Origin: Lachnospiraceae bacterium
GTDB lineage: Bacteria; Bacillota_A; Clostridia; Lachnospirales; Lachnospiraceae
Length of the DNA stretch: 30,127 nt
Reading direction: 5' to 3'
NCBI GenBank assembly: GCA_017620055.1
Contig: JAFZRD010000119.1
Location: 1-30,127, forward strand
Shown: one piece after another, positions 7,393 to 16,835 of the stretch
Layout: the number at the start of each line of letters is the position of its first letter
Position numbering within the stretch: position 1 is the stretch's first letter
Notes under the pieces: generated by a model
What the model was told of the DNA's origin: nothing
Database searches by the model: none
Seen by the model: the letters and a program-made list of their open reading frames with translations, nothing else
Program-made: the position numbers and the translations under genes

Positions 7393-7410
7393 TTGTCAAA
7401 ATATTAACAA
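7393..7410. promoter_or_regulatory. Rex (redox regulator) operator
   Basis: TTGTCAAAATATTAACAA matches the Firmicutes Rex consensus TTGTTAA-N4-TTAACAA at 13 of 14 defined positions. It lies 14 bp downstream of the -10 box, where a bound repressor would block transcription. Rex senses the NADH/NAD+ ratio and is known to control butyrate and butanol genes in Clostridium. The rex gene itself is not in the window. Confidence 0.75.
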
Positions 7411-7431
7411 TCTTTTTCCGGAGGTATCTAA

Positions 7432-8613
7432 ATGTCTAAAAAAGTCGTTATCGCAAGCGCATGTCGTACAGCCATCGGAACAATGGGCGGATCACTTTCG
7501 ACCACTCCCGTTGCCGAACTAGGCGCAATCGTTATCAGGGAAGCAGTAAAGAGAGCAGGTATCAAGCCCGAGGACGTGGATCACGTATATATGGGCTGTG
7601 TAATACAGGCAGGCCAGGGCCAGAACGTTGCACGTCAGTCATCGATCAAGGCAGGTCTTCCGATCGAGACTCCCGCAGTCACATCAAACGTTGTGTGCGG
7701 TTCGGGTCTTAACTGTGTCAATCAGGCAGCGCAGATGATAATCGCCGGAGATGCGGATGTCGTTGTTGCCGGCGGTATGGAGAACATGTCAATGGCTCCT
7801 TACGCGATACCTCAGGGTCGTTACGGATACAGAATGAACAACGGAGTGCTTGTTGACACGATGGTCAAGGATGCCCTCTGGGATGCGTTCAACGATTATC
7901 ACATGATCAAGACGGCTGACAACATTGCCGAGCAGTGGCACCTCACAAGAGAAGAACTTGATGAGTTCTCACTCAAGAGCCAGCAGAAGGCATGCGCAGC
8001 AATCGAATCCGGCGCGTTCAAGGATGAGATAGTTCCGGTTGAAGTCAAGAAGAAGAAAGAGACGATAGTATTCGATACCGATGAAGGTCCCCGCCCGAAC
8101 TCCACGATCGAGGCACTCGCAAAGCTCCGCACGATCAATGAAGGCGGATACGTTACGGCTGGTAATGCATCGGGTATCAACGACGGAGCTGCGGCACTCG
8201 TAGTAATGTCAGAAGAAAAGGCAAAAGAACTCGGTGTTACACCCATGGCTACATTCGTTGCCGGAGCACTTGCAGGCGTTGATCCTTCAATAATGGGTAT
8301 CGGACCTGTTGCGGCTACACGTAAGGTAATGGCCAAGACAGGATACAAGATCGAAGACTTCGACATCATCGAAGCAAACGAGGCATTTGCCGCTCAGTCC
8401 GTTGCAGTCGGCAAGGATCTCGGAATAGATGTTGAAAAGCAGCTTAACCCCAACGGCGGTGCGATCGCTCTCGGACATCCCGTAGGAGCATCGGGCGCAC
8501 GTATCCTTGTAACACTCCTTCACGAGATGAAGAAGAAAGGTGCGAAGAAGGGTCTTGCAACGCTTTGTATCGGCGGCGGCATGGGCTGTGCAACAATAGT
8601 TGAAATGGATTGA
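7432..8613 (+). CDS. thl: Acetyl-CoA acetyltransferase (thiolase)
   Basis: This biosynthetic thiolase joins two acetyl-CoA into acetoacetyl-CoA, the first step of butyrate formation. At 393 aa it has the family's exact length. The nucleophile is Cys89 ([12 protein letters not shown]); His349 ([16 protein letters not shown]) and Cys379 (CIGGGMGCA) complete the site. It is the first gene of the operon, with GGAGG at 7420-7424, and sits behind the Rex operator. A stable hairpin at 8626-8655 follows before crt, so thl may be transcribed in excess of the rest. The closest gene order I know is that of Butyrivibrio, where thl leads the cluster. Confidence 0.96.
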   Translation: MSKKVVIASACRTAIGTMGGSLSTTPVAELGAIVIREAVKRAGIKPEDVDHVYMGCVIQAGQGQNVARQSSIKAGLPIETPAVTSNVVCGSGLNCVNQAAQMIIAGDADVVVAGGMENMSMAPYAIPQGRYGYRMNNGVLVDTMVKDALWDAFNDYHMIKTADNIAEQWHLTREELDEFSLKSQQKACAAIESGAFKDEIVPVEVKKKKETIVFDTDEGPRPNSTIEALAKLRTINEGGYVTAGNASGINDGAAALVVMSEEKAKELGVTPMATFVAGALAGVDPSIMGIGPVAATRKVMAKTGYKIEDFDIIEANEAFAAQSVAVGKDLGIDVEKQLNPNGGAIALGHPVGASGARILVTLLHEMKKKGAKKGLATLCIGGGMGCATIVEMD

Positions 8614-8625
8614 ACTTAAAAACAG

Positions 8626-8660
8626 GCGTCAGCGTTTAGCAATAAACGCTGATGCTCTTT
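8626..8660 (+). terminator. Hairpin with GNRA loop between thl and crt (partial terminator or stability element)
   Basis: A 13-bp stem pairs 8626-8638 with 8643-8655, all complementary apart from one G-U pair, closed by a GCAA tetraloop of the stable GNRA type. The run TCTTTT follows at 8656-8661. The short, interrupted T-tract suggests partial termination or a 3'-end stabiliser for thl mRNA, not a full stop, because crt and the rest have no promoter that I can see. Confidence 0.6.
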
Positions 8661-8699
8661 TCATGTTTGCACGTCAGGTATTACAGAAAGGAAACGAAG

Positions 8700-9530
8700 A
8701 TGGAATTTGTTACTTACGAAGTCAAGGATCGTGTGGGTATCATCACGATCAACAGGGAAAAGGCATTAAACGCCCTCAATTCCCAGGTGCTCGATGAGCT
8801 CTCTGAAGCATTCGACGGCGTTGATCAGAACGAGATCAGATGTATCGTCCTCACCGGTGCCGGTGAAAAATCATTTGTCGCAGGTGCCGACATAGGCGAG
8901 ATGAGCAGCCTTTCCAAGGCTGAGGGAGAGGCGTTCGGCAAGAAGGGAAATGACCTCTTCAGAAAGATCGAGACATTCCCGATCCCCGTTATCGCTGCGG
9001 TGAACGGATTCGCACTCGGCGGCGGATGCGAGATCTCAATGAGCTGTGATATCAGGATCTGTTCCGAGAACGCTGTATTCGGACAGCCTGAGGTTGGCCT
9101 CGGGATCACACCGGGATTCGGCGGAACACAGAGACTTGCAAGACTCGTATCTCCGGGCATGGCAAAGCAGCTCATATACACGGCAAGAAACATCAAGGCC
9201 GATGAGGCATACAGGATCGGACTTGTCAATCAGGTTGTAAAGGCTGAGGTCAACGAAGCCGGAGAAGTTACCGTAAGCGCCAAGGATGCTCTTATGGCAG
9301 CGGCACTCAAGATGGCATCGGGTATCGCGGCTAACGCACCTATAGCGGTACGTAACTGCAAGAAGGCGATCAACGACGGTCTCCAGGTTGATATGGACAA
9401 GGCCATTGTTATAGAAGAAAAGCTGTTCGGCGACTGCTTCGAGACAGAGGATCAGAGAGCCGGAATGGCGAACTTCCTTGAGAAAGACAAAGAGAAGAAG
9501 CTTAAGGTAGTACCTTTTCAGAATAAGTAA
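8700..9530 (+). CDS. crt: 3-hydroxybutyryl-CoA dehydratase (crotonase)
   Basis: This enzyme removes water from 3-hydroxybutyryl-CoA to give crotonyl-CoA. The 276-aa protein has the crotonase fold: the oxyanion-hole segment SFVAGADIGEM (58-68), ALGGGCEISMSCDIRI with catalytic Glu111, and FGQPEVGLGITPGFGGTQRL with catalytic Glu131. It is slightly longer than the usual 260 aa because of a small insertion near residues 180-195 and a lysine-rich tail. The frame is open back to 8652, but that part is the inter-gene hairpin region. ATG 8700 has AGAAAGGAA upstream and starts where the family does. Confidence 0.95.
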   Translation: MEFVTYEVKDRVGIITINREKALNALNSQVLDELSEAFDGVDQNEIRCIVLTGAGEKSFVAGADIGEMSSLSKAEGEAFGKKGNDLFRKIETFPIPVIAAVNGFALGGGCEISMSCDIRICSENAVFGQPEVGLGITPGFGGTQRLARLVSPGMAKQLIYTARNIKADEAYRIGLVNQVVKAEVNEAGEVTVSAKDALMAAALKMASGIAANAPIAVRNCKKAINDGLQVDMDKAIVIEEKLFGDCFETEDQRAGMANFLEKDKEKKLKVVPFQNK

Positions 9531-9553
9531 TCAATAAATCAGGAGGAAACAAA

Positions 9554-10420
9554 ATGAAGGTTGGAATCATTGGTGCCGGCACAATGGGCCAGGGCATCGC
9601 AAAGGCTTTTGCACAGGTTGACGGTTATGAAGTTATGCTCTGCGATATCAAGCAGGAGTGGGCTGAAGGCGGCAAGGACAAGATCATCAAAGGTTATGAC
9701 AAGCTTGTTGCCAAAGAGAAGATGACAAGAGAGCAGGCAGATGCGATCATCGGAAGGATCGTACCCGGCCTTAAGGAGAATCTCTGCAAGGACTGCGATC
9801 TTATCGTTGAAGCCGCATTTGAGAATATGGAAGTCAAGAAGACAACATTCAAGGAGCTTGACGAGATCTGCAAGCCCGGATGTGTGTTTGCATCAAACAC
9901 ATCATCTCTTTCGATCACGGAGATCGGAAACGGTCTGTCAAGACCGATGATCGGTATGCACTTCTTCAATCCCGCAGACCGTATGAAGCTTGTTGAGGTC
10001 ATCGCAGGTGTAAACACACCCGACGAGACTGTTGAGACGATCAAGAAGATCTCAGCCGAGATCGGCAAGACCGCTGTTCAGGTCAATGAAGCAGCAGGCT
10101 TTGTCGTTAACCGTATCCTGATCCCGATGATCAACGAAGCAGCATTCATCAAGATGGAAGGTGTTTCGGATGTCGAAGGTATCGATGCCGCTATGAAGCT
10201 CGGTGCAAACCATCCCATGGGACCCCTTGAGCTCGGTGATTTTATCGGACTTGATATCTGCCTTGCGATCATGGACGTTCTTTACAACGAGACAGGTGAT
10301 TCCAAGTACAGGGCATGCCCTCTTATCAGAAAGATGGTTCGCGGCGGTAACCTCGGTGTTAAGAGTGGCAAGGGATTCTACATCTATAATGAAGACCGCA
10401 CCAAGACACCTGCATTTTAA
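9554..10420 (+). CDS. hbd: 3-hydroxybutyryl-CoA dehydrogenase
   Basis: This enzyme reduces acetoacetyl-CoA to 3-hydroxybutyryl-CoA, working between thl and crt in the pathway. The 288-aa protein has the N-terminal Rossmann motif GAGTMGQGIA (residues 7-16), the SNTSSLSIT segment near 114-122, and the catalytic His136-Glu148 pair in GMHFFNPADRMKLVEVI. The C-terminal dimerisation domain shows the family sequence (NHPMGPLELGDFIGLD). The pathway order is thl-hbd-crt, while the gene order is thl-crt-hbd. AGGAGG at 9541-9546 precedes the start. Cofactor preference (NADH or NADPH) cannot be read with confidence. Confidence 0.95.
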   Translation: MKVGIIGAGTMGQGIAKAFAQVDGYEVMLCDIKQEWAEGGKDKIIKGYDKLVAKEKMTREQADAIIGRIVPGLKENLCKDCDLIVEAAFENMEVKKTTFKELDEICKPGCVFASNTSSLSITEIGNGLSRPMIGMHFFNPADRMKLVEVIAGVNTPDETVETIKKISAEIGKTAVQVNEAAGFVVNRILIPMINEAAFIKMEGVSDVEGIDAAMKLGANHPMGPLELGDFIGLDICLAIMDVLYNETGDSKYRACPLIRKMVRGGNLGVKSGKGFYIYNEDRTKTPAF

Positions 10421-10458
10421 TAAAGTCAATTAATTATATACAACGGAGGATTTAGATC

Positions 10459-11625
10459 ATGGATTTTTCTTTATCAAAAGAACATGAAATGGCAAGACAG
10501 CTTTTCAAAGATTTTGCCGAAACGGAAGTAAAGCCTCTTGCACAGGAGATCGACCAGGAACACAGATTTCCGAGAGAGACTGTTGACAAACTTGCAAAGT
10601 ACGGATTCTTAGGTATTCCCGTTCCCAAGGAGCTTGGCGGACAGGGTTGTGATGTTCTCACATACGCAATGTGCGTTGAGGAGATGTCAAAGGTATGCGG
10701 TACCACAGGCGTTATCGTTTCCGCACATACATCTCTTTGCGTGGATCCCATCATGACATTCGGTACCGACGAACAGAAGCAGAAATATGTAGTTCCCCTT
10801 GCAAAAGGTGAGAAGCTCGGCGCGTTCGGTCTTACCGAGCCCGGTGCCGGAACAGACGCTCAGGGTCAGCAGACAAAGGCTGTCCTTGACGGAGACGAGT
10901 GGGTACTCAACGGAAGCAAGTGCTTCATCACGAACGGTAAGGAAGCTGACGTCTACGTGATTTTCGCCGTTACAGGCAAGATCGAGAAGCGCGGCAAGAT
11001 GATGAAGGAGATCTCAGCATTCATCGTTGAGAAGGGTACTCCCGGATTCACATTCGGAACAAAAGAGAACAAGATGGGTATATGCGCATCTTCAACATAC
11101 GAACTTATCTTCACGGACTGCCGTATCCCGAAGGACAATCTCCTCGGCAAGCAGGGCAAGGGCTTCAATATCGCCATGCATACACTTGACGGCGGACGTA
11201 TCGGTATCGCAGCTCAGGCACTCGGACTTGCCGCAGGCGCACTTGAGACGACCATCCAGTACGTTAAGGAAAGAAAGCAGTTCGGACGTTCGATCGGAGC
11301 GTTCCAGAACACGCAGTTCCAGCTCGCCGATATGGCTACAAAGGTTGAGGCTGCAAGACTTCTCGTTTACAAGGCAGCACGTGCCAAGGATCAGTTCCAG
11401 AAGGACGGCAAGAGCGCATACGGCGTTGAAGCCGCAATGGCAAAGCTTTACGCTGCAGAGGTCGCCATGGAAGTTACCACGAAGTGCGTACAGCTTCACG
11501 GCGGTTACGGATACATCAAGGAATACGATGTTGAGCGCATGATGCGTGATGCGAAGATCACGGAGATCTACGAAGGAACATCGGAAGTTCAGCGTATGGT
11601 AATAAGCGCTGCATTACTCAAGTAA
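10459..11625 (+). CDS. bcd: Butyryl-CoA dehydrogenase
   Basis: This acyl-CoA dehydrogenase of 388 aa reduces crotonyl-CoA to butyryl-CoA using FAD. The catalytic base is Glu372 in IYEGTSEVQR. FAD-contact segments GAFGLTEPGAGTDAQ and CFITNG are present, as is the RKQFGRSIGAFQNTQF signature. The next two genes encode the electron transfer flavoprotein. In anaerobes such Bcd-EtfAB complexes use electron bifurcation: two NADH reduce one crotonyl-CoA and one ferredoxin. That this copy bifurcates is inferred from family and context. GGAGG precedes the start at about 10444. Confidence 0.95.
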   Translation: MDFSLSKEHEMARQLFKDFAETEVKPLAQEIDQEHRFPRETVDKLAKYGFLGIPVPKELGGQGCDVLTYAMCVEEMSKVCGTTGVIVSAHTSLCVDPIMTFGTDEQKQKYVVPLAKGEKLGAFGLTEPGAGTDAQGQQTKAVLDGDEWVLNGSKCFITNGKEADVYVIFAVTGKIEKRGKMMKEISAFIVEKGTPGFTFGTKENKMGICASSTYELIFTDCRIPKDNLLGKQGKGFNIAMHTLDGGRIGIAAQALGLAAGALETTIQYVKERKQFGRSIGAFQNTQFQLADMATKVEAARLLVYKAARAKDQFQKDGKSAYGVEAAMAKLYAAEVAMEVTTKCVQLHGGYGYIKEYDVERMMRDAKITEIYEGTSEVQRMVISAALLK

Positions 11626-11642
11626 GGTAGGAGGAAATATAG

Positions 11643-12428
11643 ATGAAAGTAGTAGTTTGTATCAAACAGGTTCCGGATACAAAGGGCGGCGTTAAGTTCA
11701 ATCCCGACGGAACACTTGACAGAGGTGCAATGCTTGCCATCATGAATCCCGACGACAAGGCAGGTCTTGAAGCAGCTCTCAGATTAAAGGATCAGTATAA
11801 CGCACACGTAACCGTTCTCACGATGGGTCTTCCGAAGGCATCAGATGTTCTTCGCGAGGCACTTGCAATGGGTGCGGACGATGCGGTTCTCGTAACGGAC
11901 AGAGTACTCGGCGGCGCAGATACATGGGCAACATCAACAACACTTGCCGGTGCGCTCCGCAACATGGATTACGATCTTATCATCACGGGCCGTCAGGCTA
12001 TCGACGGTGATACGGCTCAGGTCGGTCCCCAGATCGCAGAGCATCTCGGTATTCCCGTTATCTCATATGCACAGGAGATCAAGCTCAACGGTGACAAGGT
12101 TACGGTTAAGCGTCAGTACGATGACAGATATCATATGGTCGAGGCTAAGCTTCCCTGCCTGATCACGGCACTTTCCGAACTTAACGAGCCCAGATACATG
12201 ACACCCGGCGGTATCTTCGATGCAGTTCAGGCTGACATCACGACATGGGGTAGAGCAGACCTCAAGGATGTTGAGGACGGCAACCTCGGTCTTAACGGTT
12301 CACCTACAAAGATCGCAAAGGCTTCCGACAAGGTTCGTAAGGGAGCAGGCGAGAAGGTCGTACCCGATTCACCCGAAGATGCAGTTAGCTACATCGTGGG
12401 TAAGTTAAAAGAGAAGCATGTCATCTAA
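11643..12428 (+). CDS. etfB: Electron transfer flavoprotein, beta subunit
   Basis: At 261 aa, this is the small subunit that, with EtfA, carries electrons to butyryl-CoA dehydrogenase. It begins MKVVVCIKQVPDT, contains the AMGADDAVLVTD segment, and carries the ETF-beta signature around residues 115-180 (GRQAIDGDTAQVGPQIAEHLG, then VEAKLPCLITALSELNEPRY). In bifurcating complexes this subunit holds the flavin where NADH delivers its electrons. AGGAGG sits upstream at about 11629, and only 17 nt separate it from bcd, so the three proteins are made together. Confidence 0.95.
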   Translation: MKVVVCIKQVPDTKGGVKFNPDGTLDRGAMLAIMNPDDKAGLEAALRLKDQYNAHVTVLTMGLPKASDVLREALAMGADDAVLVTDRVLGGADTWATSTTLAGALRNMDYDLIITGRQAIDGDTAQVGPQIAEHLGIPVISYAQEIKLNGDKVTVKRQYDDRYHMVEAKLPCLITALSELNEPRYMTPGGIFDAVQADITTWGRADLKDVEDGNLGLNGSPTKIAKASDKVRKGAGEKVVPDSPEDAVSYIVGKLKEKHVI

Positions 12429-12457
12429 TCTATAGTAAAGGAAAGTGGTGAATAATT

Positions 12458-13525
12458 ATGAATATGAGTCCAGAAACGATCGCGCAGTACAAAGGTGTAT
12501 ATGTATTCGCGCAGCAGGTAGATAACGAAGTGAGCGGTATCGCTTACGAACTTCTGGGAAAGGCAAGAGAACTTGCCGAGCCCTTAAAGACAGATGTTAC
12601 CGCAGTCCTTATCGGATCAGGTGTTAAGGGTCTTGCGGACAATCTCGCAGAGTACGGTGCAGACAAGGTAATCGTCGTTGACGATCCCGAGCTCAAGGAT
12701 TACAGAACAGAGCCTTATGCACATGCACTTGCATCGGTCATCAACGAGTACAAGCCCGAGATCATGCTCGTAGGTGCAACGGCTATCGGCCGTGACCTCG
12801 GCCCTACTGTTTCCGCAAGGGTTGCAACGGGTCTTACGGCAGACTGTACTGTTCTTGATATAGGTGATTTTCCTCTTCAGCCCGTTCCCGGAAAAGAAGA
12901 TGAGCAGCTTCACAACCAGCTCCTCATGACACGTCCGGCATTCGGCGGAAACACGATCGCTACGATCGCATGCCCTTACAACCGTCCTCAGATGGCAACG
13001 GTACGTCCCGGCGTTATGCAGAAGATCGAGCCGAAGAAGGGTGCTAAGGCAGAGGTTATCGAGTACAATCCCGGATTTACGAAGAATGACCGTTATGTCG
13101 AGATCAAGGAAGTCGTTAAGGCTGTATCGGATATCAAGGATATCATGGATGCGAAGATCCTCGTATCAGGCGGACGTGGCGTAGGTTCACCCGAGAACTT
13201 CAAGATCCTTGAGGACCTTGCGGTAGCTATCGGCGGACAGGTTTCATGCTCACGTGCGGTTGTTGATTCGGGCTGGAAGCCGAAGGAACTCCAGGTAGGC
13301 CAGACAGGTAAGACGGTACGTCCGAATGTTTACTTTGCTATCGGTATCTCAGGTGCCATCCAGCACGTTGCAGGTATGGAAGAATCCGATATCATCATCG
13401 CCATCAACAAGGATGAGGATGCTCCGATATTCGACGTTGCGGACTTCGGTATCGTAGGCGATCTCAACAAGATCGTTCCGAAGCTTACAGAAGAGGTTAA
13501 GGCTGCAGTAGCTGCCAAGAAGTAA
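12458..13525 (+). CDS. etfA: Electron transfer flavoprotein, alpha subunit
   Basis: This 355-aa partner of EtfB carries the second FAD, which shuttles electrons between EtfB and Bcd. The C-terminal FAD domain is clear: [46 protein letters not shown], and [20 protein letters not shown]. The N-terminal domain (residues 1-200) has the usual alpha-subunit fold. The first residues ([19 protein letters not shown]) give a short extension compared with some relatives. It closes the Bcd-Etf set; ptb follows after 20 nt. Confidence 0.95.
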   Translation: MNMSPETIAQYKGVYVFAQQVDNEVSGIAYELLGKARELAEPLKTDVTAVLIGSGVKGLADNLAEYGADKVIVVDDPELKDYRTEPYAHALASVINEYKPEIMLVGATAIGRDLGPTVSARVATGLTADCTVLDIGDFPLQPVPGKEDEQLHNQLLMTRPAFGGNTIATIACPYNRPQMATVRPGVMQKIEPKKGAKAEVIEYNPGFTKNDRYVEIKEVVKAVSDIKDIMDAKILVSGGRGVGSPENFKILEDLAVAIGGQVSCSRAVVDSGWKPKELQVGQTGKTVRPNVYFAIGISGAIQHVAGMEESDIIIAINKDEDAPIFDVADFGIVGDLNKIVPKLTEEVKAAVAAKK

Positions 13526-13545
13526 GATACAGAGGTGACATTTTA

Positions 13546-14463
13546 ATGGTTAAGAATTTTGATGACCTTCTTGCGAAGATCAAAACGATCAGCAAAAAGA
13601 AGGTTGCTATAGCTGTCGCGCAGGACAAGGCAGTGCTTGAGGCTGTCAAAGCTGCGAAGGAACGCGACATCGCAGATGCGATACTCGTGGGTAACGAAGC
13701 CGAGATCCGTGCCATAGGTGCGGAGCTTGGCATGAACATGGATGAGTACGAGATCATCAATGTTGAGGATGAGGCCGAGGCTGCAACAAAGGCGGTTTCG
13801 ATCGTATCCGAGGGCAAGGCCGACATCTACATGAAGGGTCTGCTTCCGACCGGAACTTTCCTCAAGAGCGTGCTCAATAAGGAAGTCGGTCTTCGTACCG
13901 GCAAGCCCCTTTCGCACGTCTGCGTTATCGAAGTGCCGAAGGTTGACAGAGTGCTGTTCTTATCGGACGTTGCATTCATCCCTTACCCGACACTCGAGGA
14001 GAAGAAGTGCATAATCGAGTACACTTCGAATGTCGCAAGAGCATGCGGTGTTGAGAATCCCAAGGCAGCAGTTGTGTGTTGTACCGAGACCGTCAATCCG
14101 AAGATGCCGATCACGGTTGAAGCCGACGAGCTTTCCAAGATGCAGGATAACGGAGAGATCAAGGACTGTATCGTTGAGGGTCCTCTGTCTCTTGATATCG
14201 CCCTGTTCCCGGCCGCTGCCGAGGAAAAGGGAGCGATGGACCGCAAGGTTGCCGGAGACGCTGATATTCTCATCTTCCCCGATCTTCACGCTGGAAACCT
14301 CGTATACAAGTGCATGACGCAGGTTGTCGAGAACATGAAGAACGGATGTATCCTCACGGGTACGAAGGCGCCCGTCGTTCTGACGAGCCGTGCCGACACG
14401 TTCGAGACGAAGGTCAATTCGATCGCGCTCGCGGCTATCGTTGCACACGAACTGAAGAAATAA
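13546..14463 (+). CDS. ptb: Phosphate butyryltransferase
   Basis: This enzyme swaps CoA for phosphate on butyryl-CoA, making butyryl phosphate for butyrate kinase. The 305-aa protein belongs to the phosphate acetyl/butyryltransferase family, seen in [21 protein letters not shown] (about 90-110) and the C-terminal [17 protein letters not shown] segment. It is immediately followed by buk (10 nt apart), the pairing that separates it from phosphotransacetylase. Many gut Lachnospiraceae use butyryl-CoA:acetate CoA-transferase instead; this operon encodes the kinase route directly after etfA. AGAGGTG lies upstream of the start. Confidence 0.93.
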   Translation: MVKNFDDLLAKIKTISKKKVAIAVAQDKAVLEAVKAAKERDIADAILVGNEAEIRAIGAELGMNMDEYEIINVEDEAEAATKAVSIVSEGKADIYMKGLLPTGTFLKSVLNKEVGLRTGKPLSHVCVIEVPKVDRVLFLSDVAFIPYPTLEEKKCIIEYTSNVARACGVENPKAAVVCCTETVNPKMPITVEADELSKMQDNGEIKDCIVEGPLSLDIALFPAAAEEKGAMDRKVAGDADILIFPDLHAGNLVYKCMTQVVENMKNGCILTGTKAPVVLTSRADTFETKVNSIALAAIVAHELKK

Positions 14464-14473
14464 GGAGAAAATT

Positions 14474-15541
14474 ATGGGACTTAAAAGTTTGATCATCAAC
14501 CCGGGTTCCACATCGACAAAGATCGGTATATTCGAAGACGAAAACCTCCTGTTCGACGAGACGCTCCGTCACACGACGGAAGAGATCAACTCATACGAGT
14601 CGATATTCGCGCAGAAGGATTTTCGTAAGGATATAATCCTTAATTTCCTGAAGGAGAAGAACTTCGATATCAATACCCTTGATTTCGTTGTGGGCCGCGG
14701 CGGTATGTTAAAGCCGATCCCCGGAGGAACATATGAGGTAACGGATGCGCTTCTTGAGGACCTTAAGGTCGGTGTTCAGGGACAGCATGCATCCAATCTC
14801 GGCGGTATTCTTGCAAGAGAGATAGGCGACAGCCTTTCGATCCCTTCATACATCGTTGATCCCGTTGTTGTCGATGAGATGATGGATATTGCAAGATATT
14901 CGGGATCTCCCGCACTTCCGAGAGTGAGCAAGTTCCACGCTCTCAATCAGAAGGCCGTTGCTAAGCGTTACGCCAAAGAGGTCGGTAAGAAGTACGAGGA
15001 CCTGAACCTTATCGTCGTTCATATGGGCGGTGGCTGTTCGGTCGGACCTCATAAGAACGGCAAGGTTATAGACATATTCAACGCACTTGACGGAGACGGT
15101 GCATTCTCACCGGAGCGTGCCGGTGCGGTGCCTCCCGGAGCACTCGTGAAGATGTGCTTCTCCGGAAAGTATACCGAGAAGGAAGTATACAAGATGCTTG
15201 TCGGTGAAGGCGGATTCAATGCGTACCTTGGCACGAACGACATGCGTGACGTTGACAAAATGGTAGATGACGGCGACGCAAAGGCCAAGGAATACAGGGA
15301 TGCGTTCATCCTTCAGATGTCCAAGGATATCGGTTCGATGGCATGTGTTTTGAGCGGTAAAGTCGATCAGATAATCGTGACCGGCGGTATCGCATACGAT
15401 AAGGCGGTTGTTGCAGGACTGAAAGAGCGCTGCGAGTGGATCGCACCGTTCACCGTATATCCCGGCGAGGACGAGCTTCTGGCTCTTGCACAGGGCGGAC
15501 TTCGTGTCATGAACAGGGAAGAGGAAGCAAAGCCTTACTAG
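14474..15541 (+). CDS. buk: Butyrate kinase
   Basis: This enzyme transfers phosphate from butyryl phosphate to ADP, giving butyrate and ATP: the energy-conserving end of the operon. The 355-aa protein is an ASKHA-fold acetate/butyrate kinase: [13 protein letters not shown] (8-20) is the N-terminal phosphate loop, [11 protein letters not shown] the second, and the [14 protein letters not shown] segment is typical of butyrate kinases. AAGGAG precedes the ATG. The gene ends 12 nt before a membrane acyltransferase gene with no terminator in between. Confidence 0.95.
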   Translation: MGLKSLIINPGSTSTKIGIFEDENLLFDETLRHTTEEINSYESIFAQKDFRKDIILNFLKEKNFDINTLDFVVGRGGMLKPIPGGTYEVTDALLEDLKVGVQGQHASNLGGILAREIGDSLSIPSYIVDPVVVDEMMDIARYSGSPALPRVSKFHALNQKAVAKRYAKEVGKKYEDLNLIVVHMGGGCSVGPHKNGKVIDIFNALDGDGAFSPERAGAVPPGALVKMCFSGKYTEKEVYKMLVGEGGFNAYLGTNDMRDVDKMVDDGDAKAKEYRDAFILQMSKDIGSMACVLSGKVDQIIVTGGIAYDKAVVAGLKERCEWIAPFTVYPGEDELLALAQGGLRVMNREEEAKPY

Positions 15542-15553
15542 GCAGAGATAATA

Positions 15554-16798
15554 ATGTATTTATCATATGTCATATATTTTATTTGTTTGATACTTTTTCT
15601 TTGGGGTATATCCGTAGCTCGCAGGGGAAGCTTTCATTCCGATTATCTTACAAAGGATGTCATGCTTTCCGTGCGGGGCTTCGCGGCGATAGGTGTCATA
15701 CTGCACCACATATCCCAGGAAGAACTTTTTCAGTCAAAAGGTGAGCTGTCGTTGTTTTTGAACGCAGGTTACCTTTTTGTTTCGCTGTTCTTTTTCTCTT
15801 CCGGTTACGGACTTCTCAAGAATCTTGATACGAAGCCGGATTATCTTGACGGATTTCTTAAAAAGCGTCTTCCCGTTGTCATAGTTCCGTTTTATGTGAG
15901 TGTCGTGTTCTACGGCATCTTCAATCTGATCACGCATAATCGTCTGGAGCCTCTCCAGTGGGTCACCAATCTGATCGGACTGACGATGATGAACGAATAT
16001 GCATGGTATCCGATCGTACTTGCGATACTGTATGTTGCCTTTTATTTCATCTTCAGGGGCAGTGCTTCCCGGGGACGCAAGTTCACATATATGCTGGCGG
16101 TCATAATCTGCATGGGAATGATCTTCTGCGTCGGCGGCCATTTTCCCTGGTGGGCCGGGAGCGAGCCGAACTGGTGGATGAACCCCTATTCGGCGGATTC
16201 CGACAAATGGTGGATGCAGATGAAAGTGTTCTGGCTGTCGGGAGAGTGGTGGGTCAATTCCCAGATCGCGTTCCTGCTCGGAATGATATATGAGACTTAT
16301 GAAGAGAAGATAACCGGATTCTTCATGAAAAAATATCCGGTCAAGCTTGCCGCCATCATCATTCTGACTGTTGCAGCCGATATCCTTACGACGATCATGC
16401 AGGGTGAATTCGGATACTGGTCGGAGTTTGCCGGAAACGGTCCCGCCATAACCGAGAAGATCATATGCTACTTCACCCAGATGCCGCATGTGGTGTTATT
16501 CACGGTCTACATACTTGTCTTTTCCATGAAGGTCCGGTCACTAAACCCCGTCTCCCGGTTCTTCGGGAAGTATTCGCTTGATACATACATGATGAACCTG
16601 ATGGCTATCCTTATATTCAGACCGCTCTTCCTTGATTTTCCCGGCAGGGTGATAAAGGATCCGGGGATCGGAATGCCGATCTTTGTCGTATGCGTATTTG
16701 CGGGTACGACAGTGCTTGCGCTCGTGTATCACACAGTGTGCCAAAAGGTACGTTCTGTGTTGACAATTCGTTGCTTTGAGCGTGAAAATCATGTATAA
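15554..16798 (+). CDS. Membrane acyltransferase, acyltransferase-3 family
   Basis: This is a multi-pass membrane protein of 414 aa with about ten hydrophobic segments. Near the N-terminus is the family signature RGFAAIGVILHHIS, with the likely catalytic His51/His52, followed by FFFSSGYGLLKNL. A middle loop is rich in Trp (about residues 193-225), probably at the membrane face. The family moves acetyl, succinyl or other acyl groups onto sugars, cell-wall or lipid-linked glycans; the substrate cannot be told here. It begins 12 nt after buk with only a weak ribosome binding site, so its translation may depend on buk. Whether it has anything to do with butyrate is unknown. The promoter of the next genes lies inside its 3' end. 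Confidence 0.8.
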   Translation: MYLSYVIYFICLILFLWGISVARRGSFHSDYLTKDVMLSVRGFAAIGVILHHISQEELFQSKGELSLFLNAGYLFVSLFFFSSGYGLLKNLDTKPDYLDGFLKKRLPVVIVPFYVSVVFYGIFNLITHNRLEPLQWVTNLIGLTMMNEYAWYPIVLAILYVAFYFIFRGSASRGRKFTYMLAVIICMGMIFCVGGHFPWWAGSEPNWWMNPYSADSDKWWMQMKVFWLSGEWWVNSQIAFLLGMIYETYEEKITGFFMKKYPVKLAAIIILTVAADILTTIMQGEFGYWSEFAGNGPAITEKIICYFTQMPHVVLFTVYILVFSMKVRSLNPVSRFFGKYSLDTYMMNLMAILIFRPLFLDFPGRVIKDPGIGMPIFVVCVFAGTTVLALVYHTVCQKVRSVLTIRCFERENHV

Positions 16799-16799
16799 T
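16771..16799 (+). promoter_or_regulatory. Promoter for the small protein-methyltransferase-secA group
   Basis: TTGCTT at 16771-16776 and a perfect TATAAT at 16794-16799 are 17 bp apart, giving a start near 16806 and a 30-nt leader with GGAGG at 16826-16830. It overlaps the end of the acyltransferase gene. Confidence 0.6.
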
Positions 16800-16835
16800 C
16801 GATGTTTAGGTCGGGTAAGATAACGGAGGTTTTGA

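Noticed and set aside
8652..8699. Upstream start for crt
   Set aside because: It lies in the hairpin region, and the extra residues do not belong to crotonases; ATG 8700 fits.
15734..16489. 251-aa open frame on the - strand opposite the acyltransferase
   Set aside because: The + strand protein has a family signature and membrane helices; the antisense product is rich in His, Arg and Asp, as expected for a shadow.
16760..16765. TTGACA as -35 box for the TATAAT at 16794
   Set aside because: The 28-bp gap is far too long; TTGCTT at 16771 gives 17 bp.
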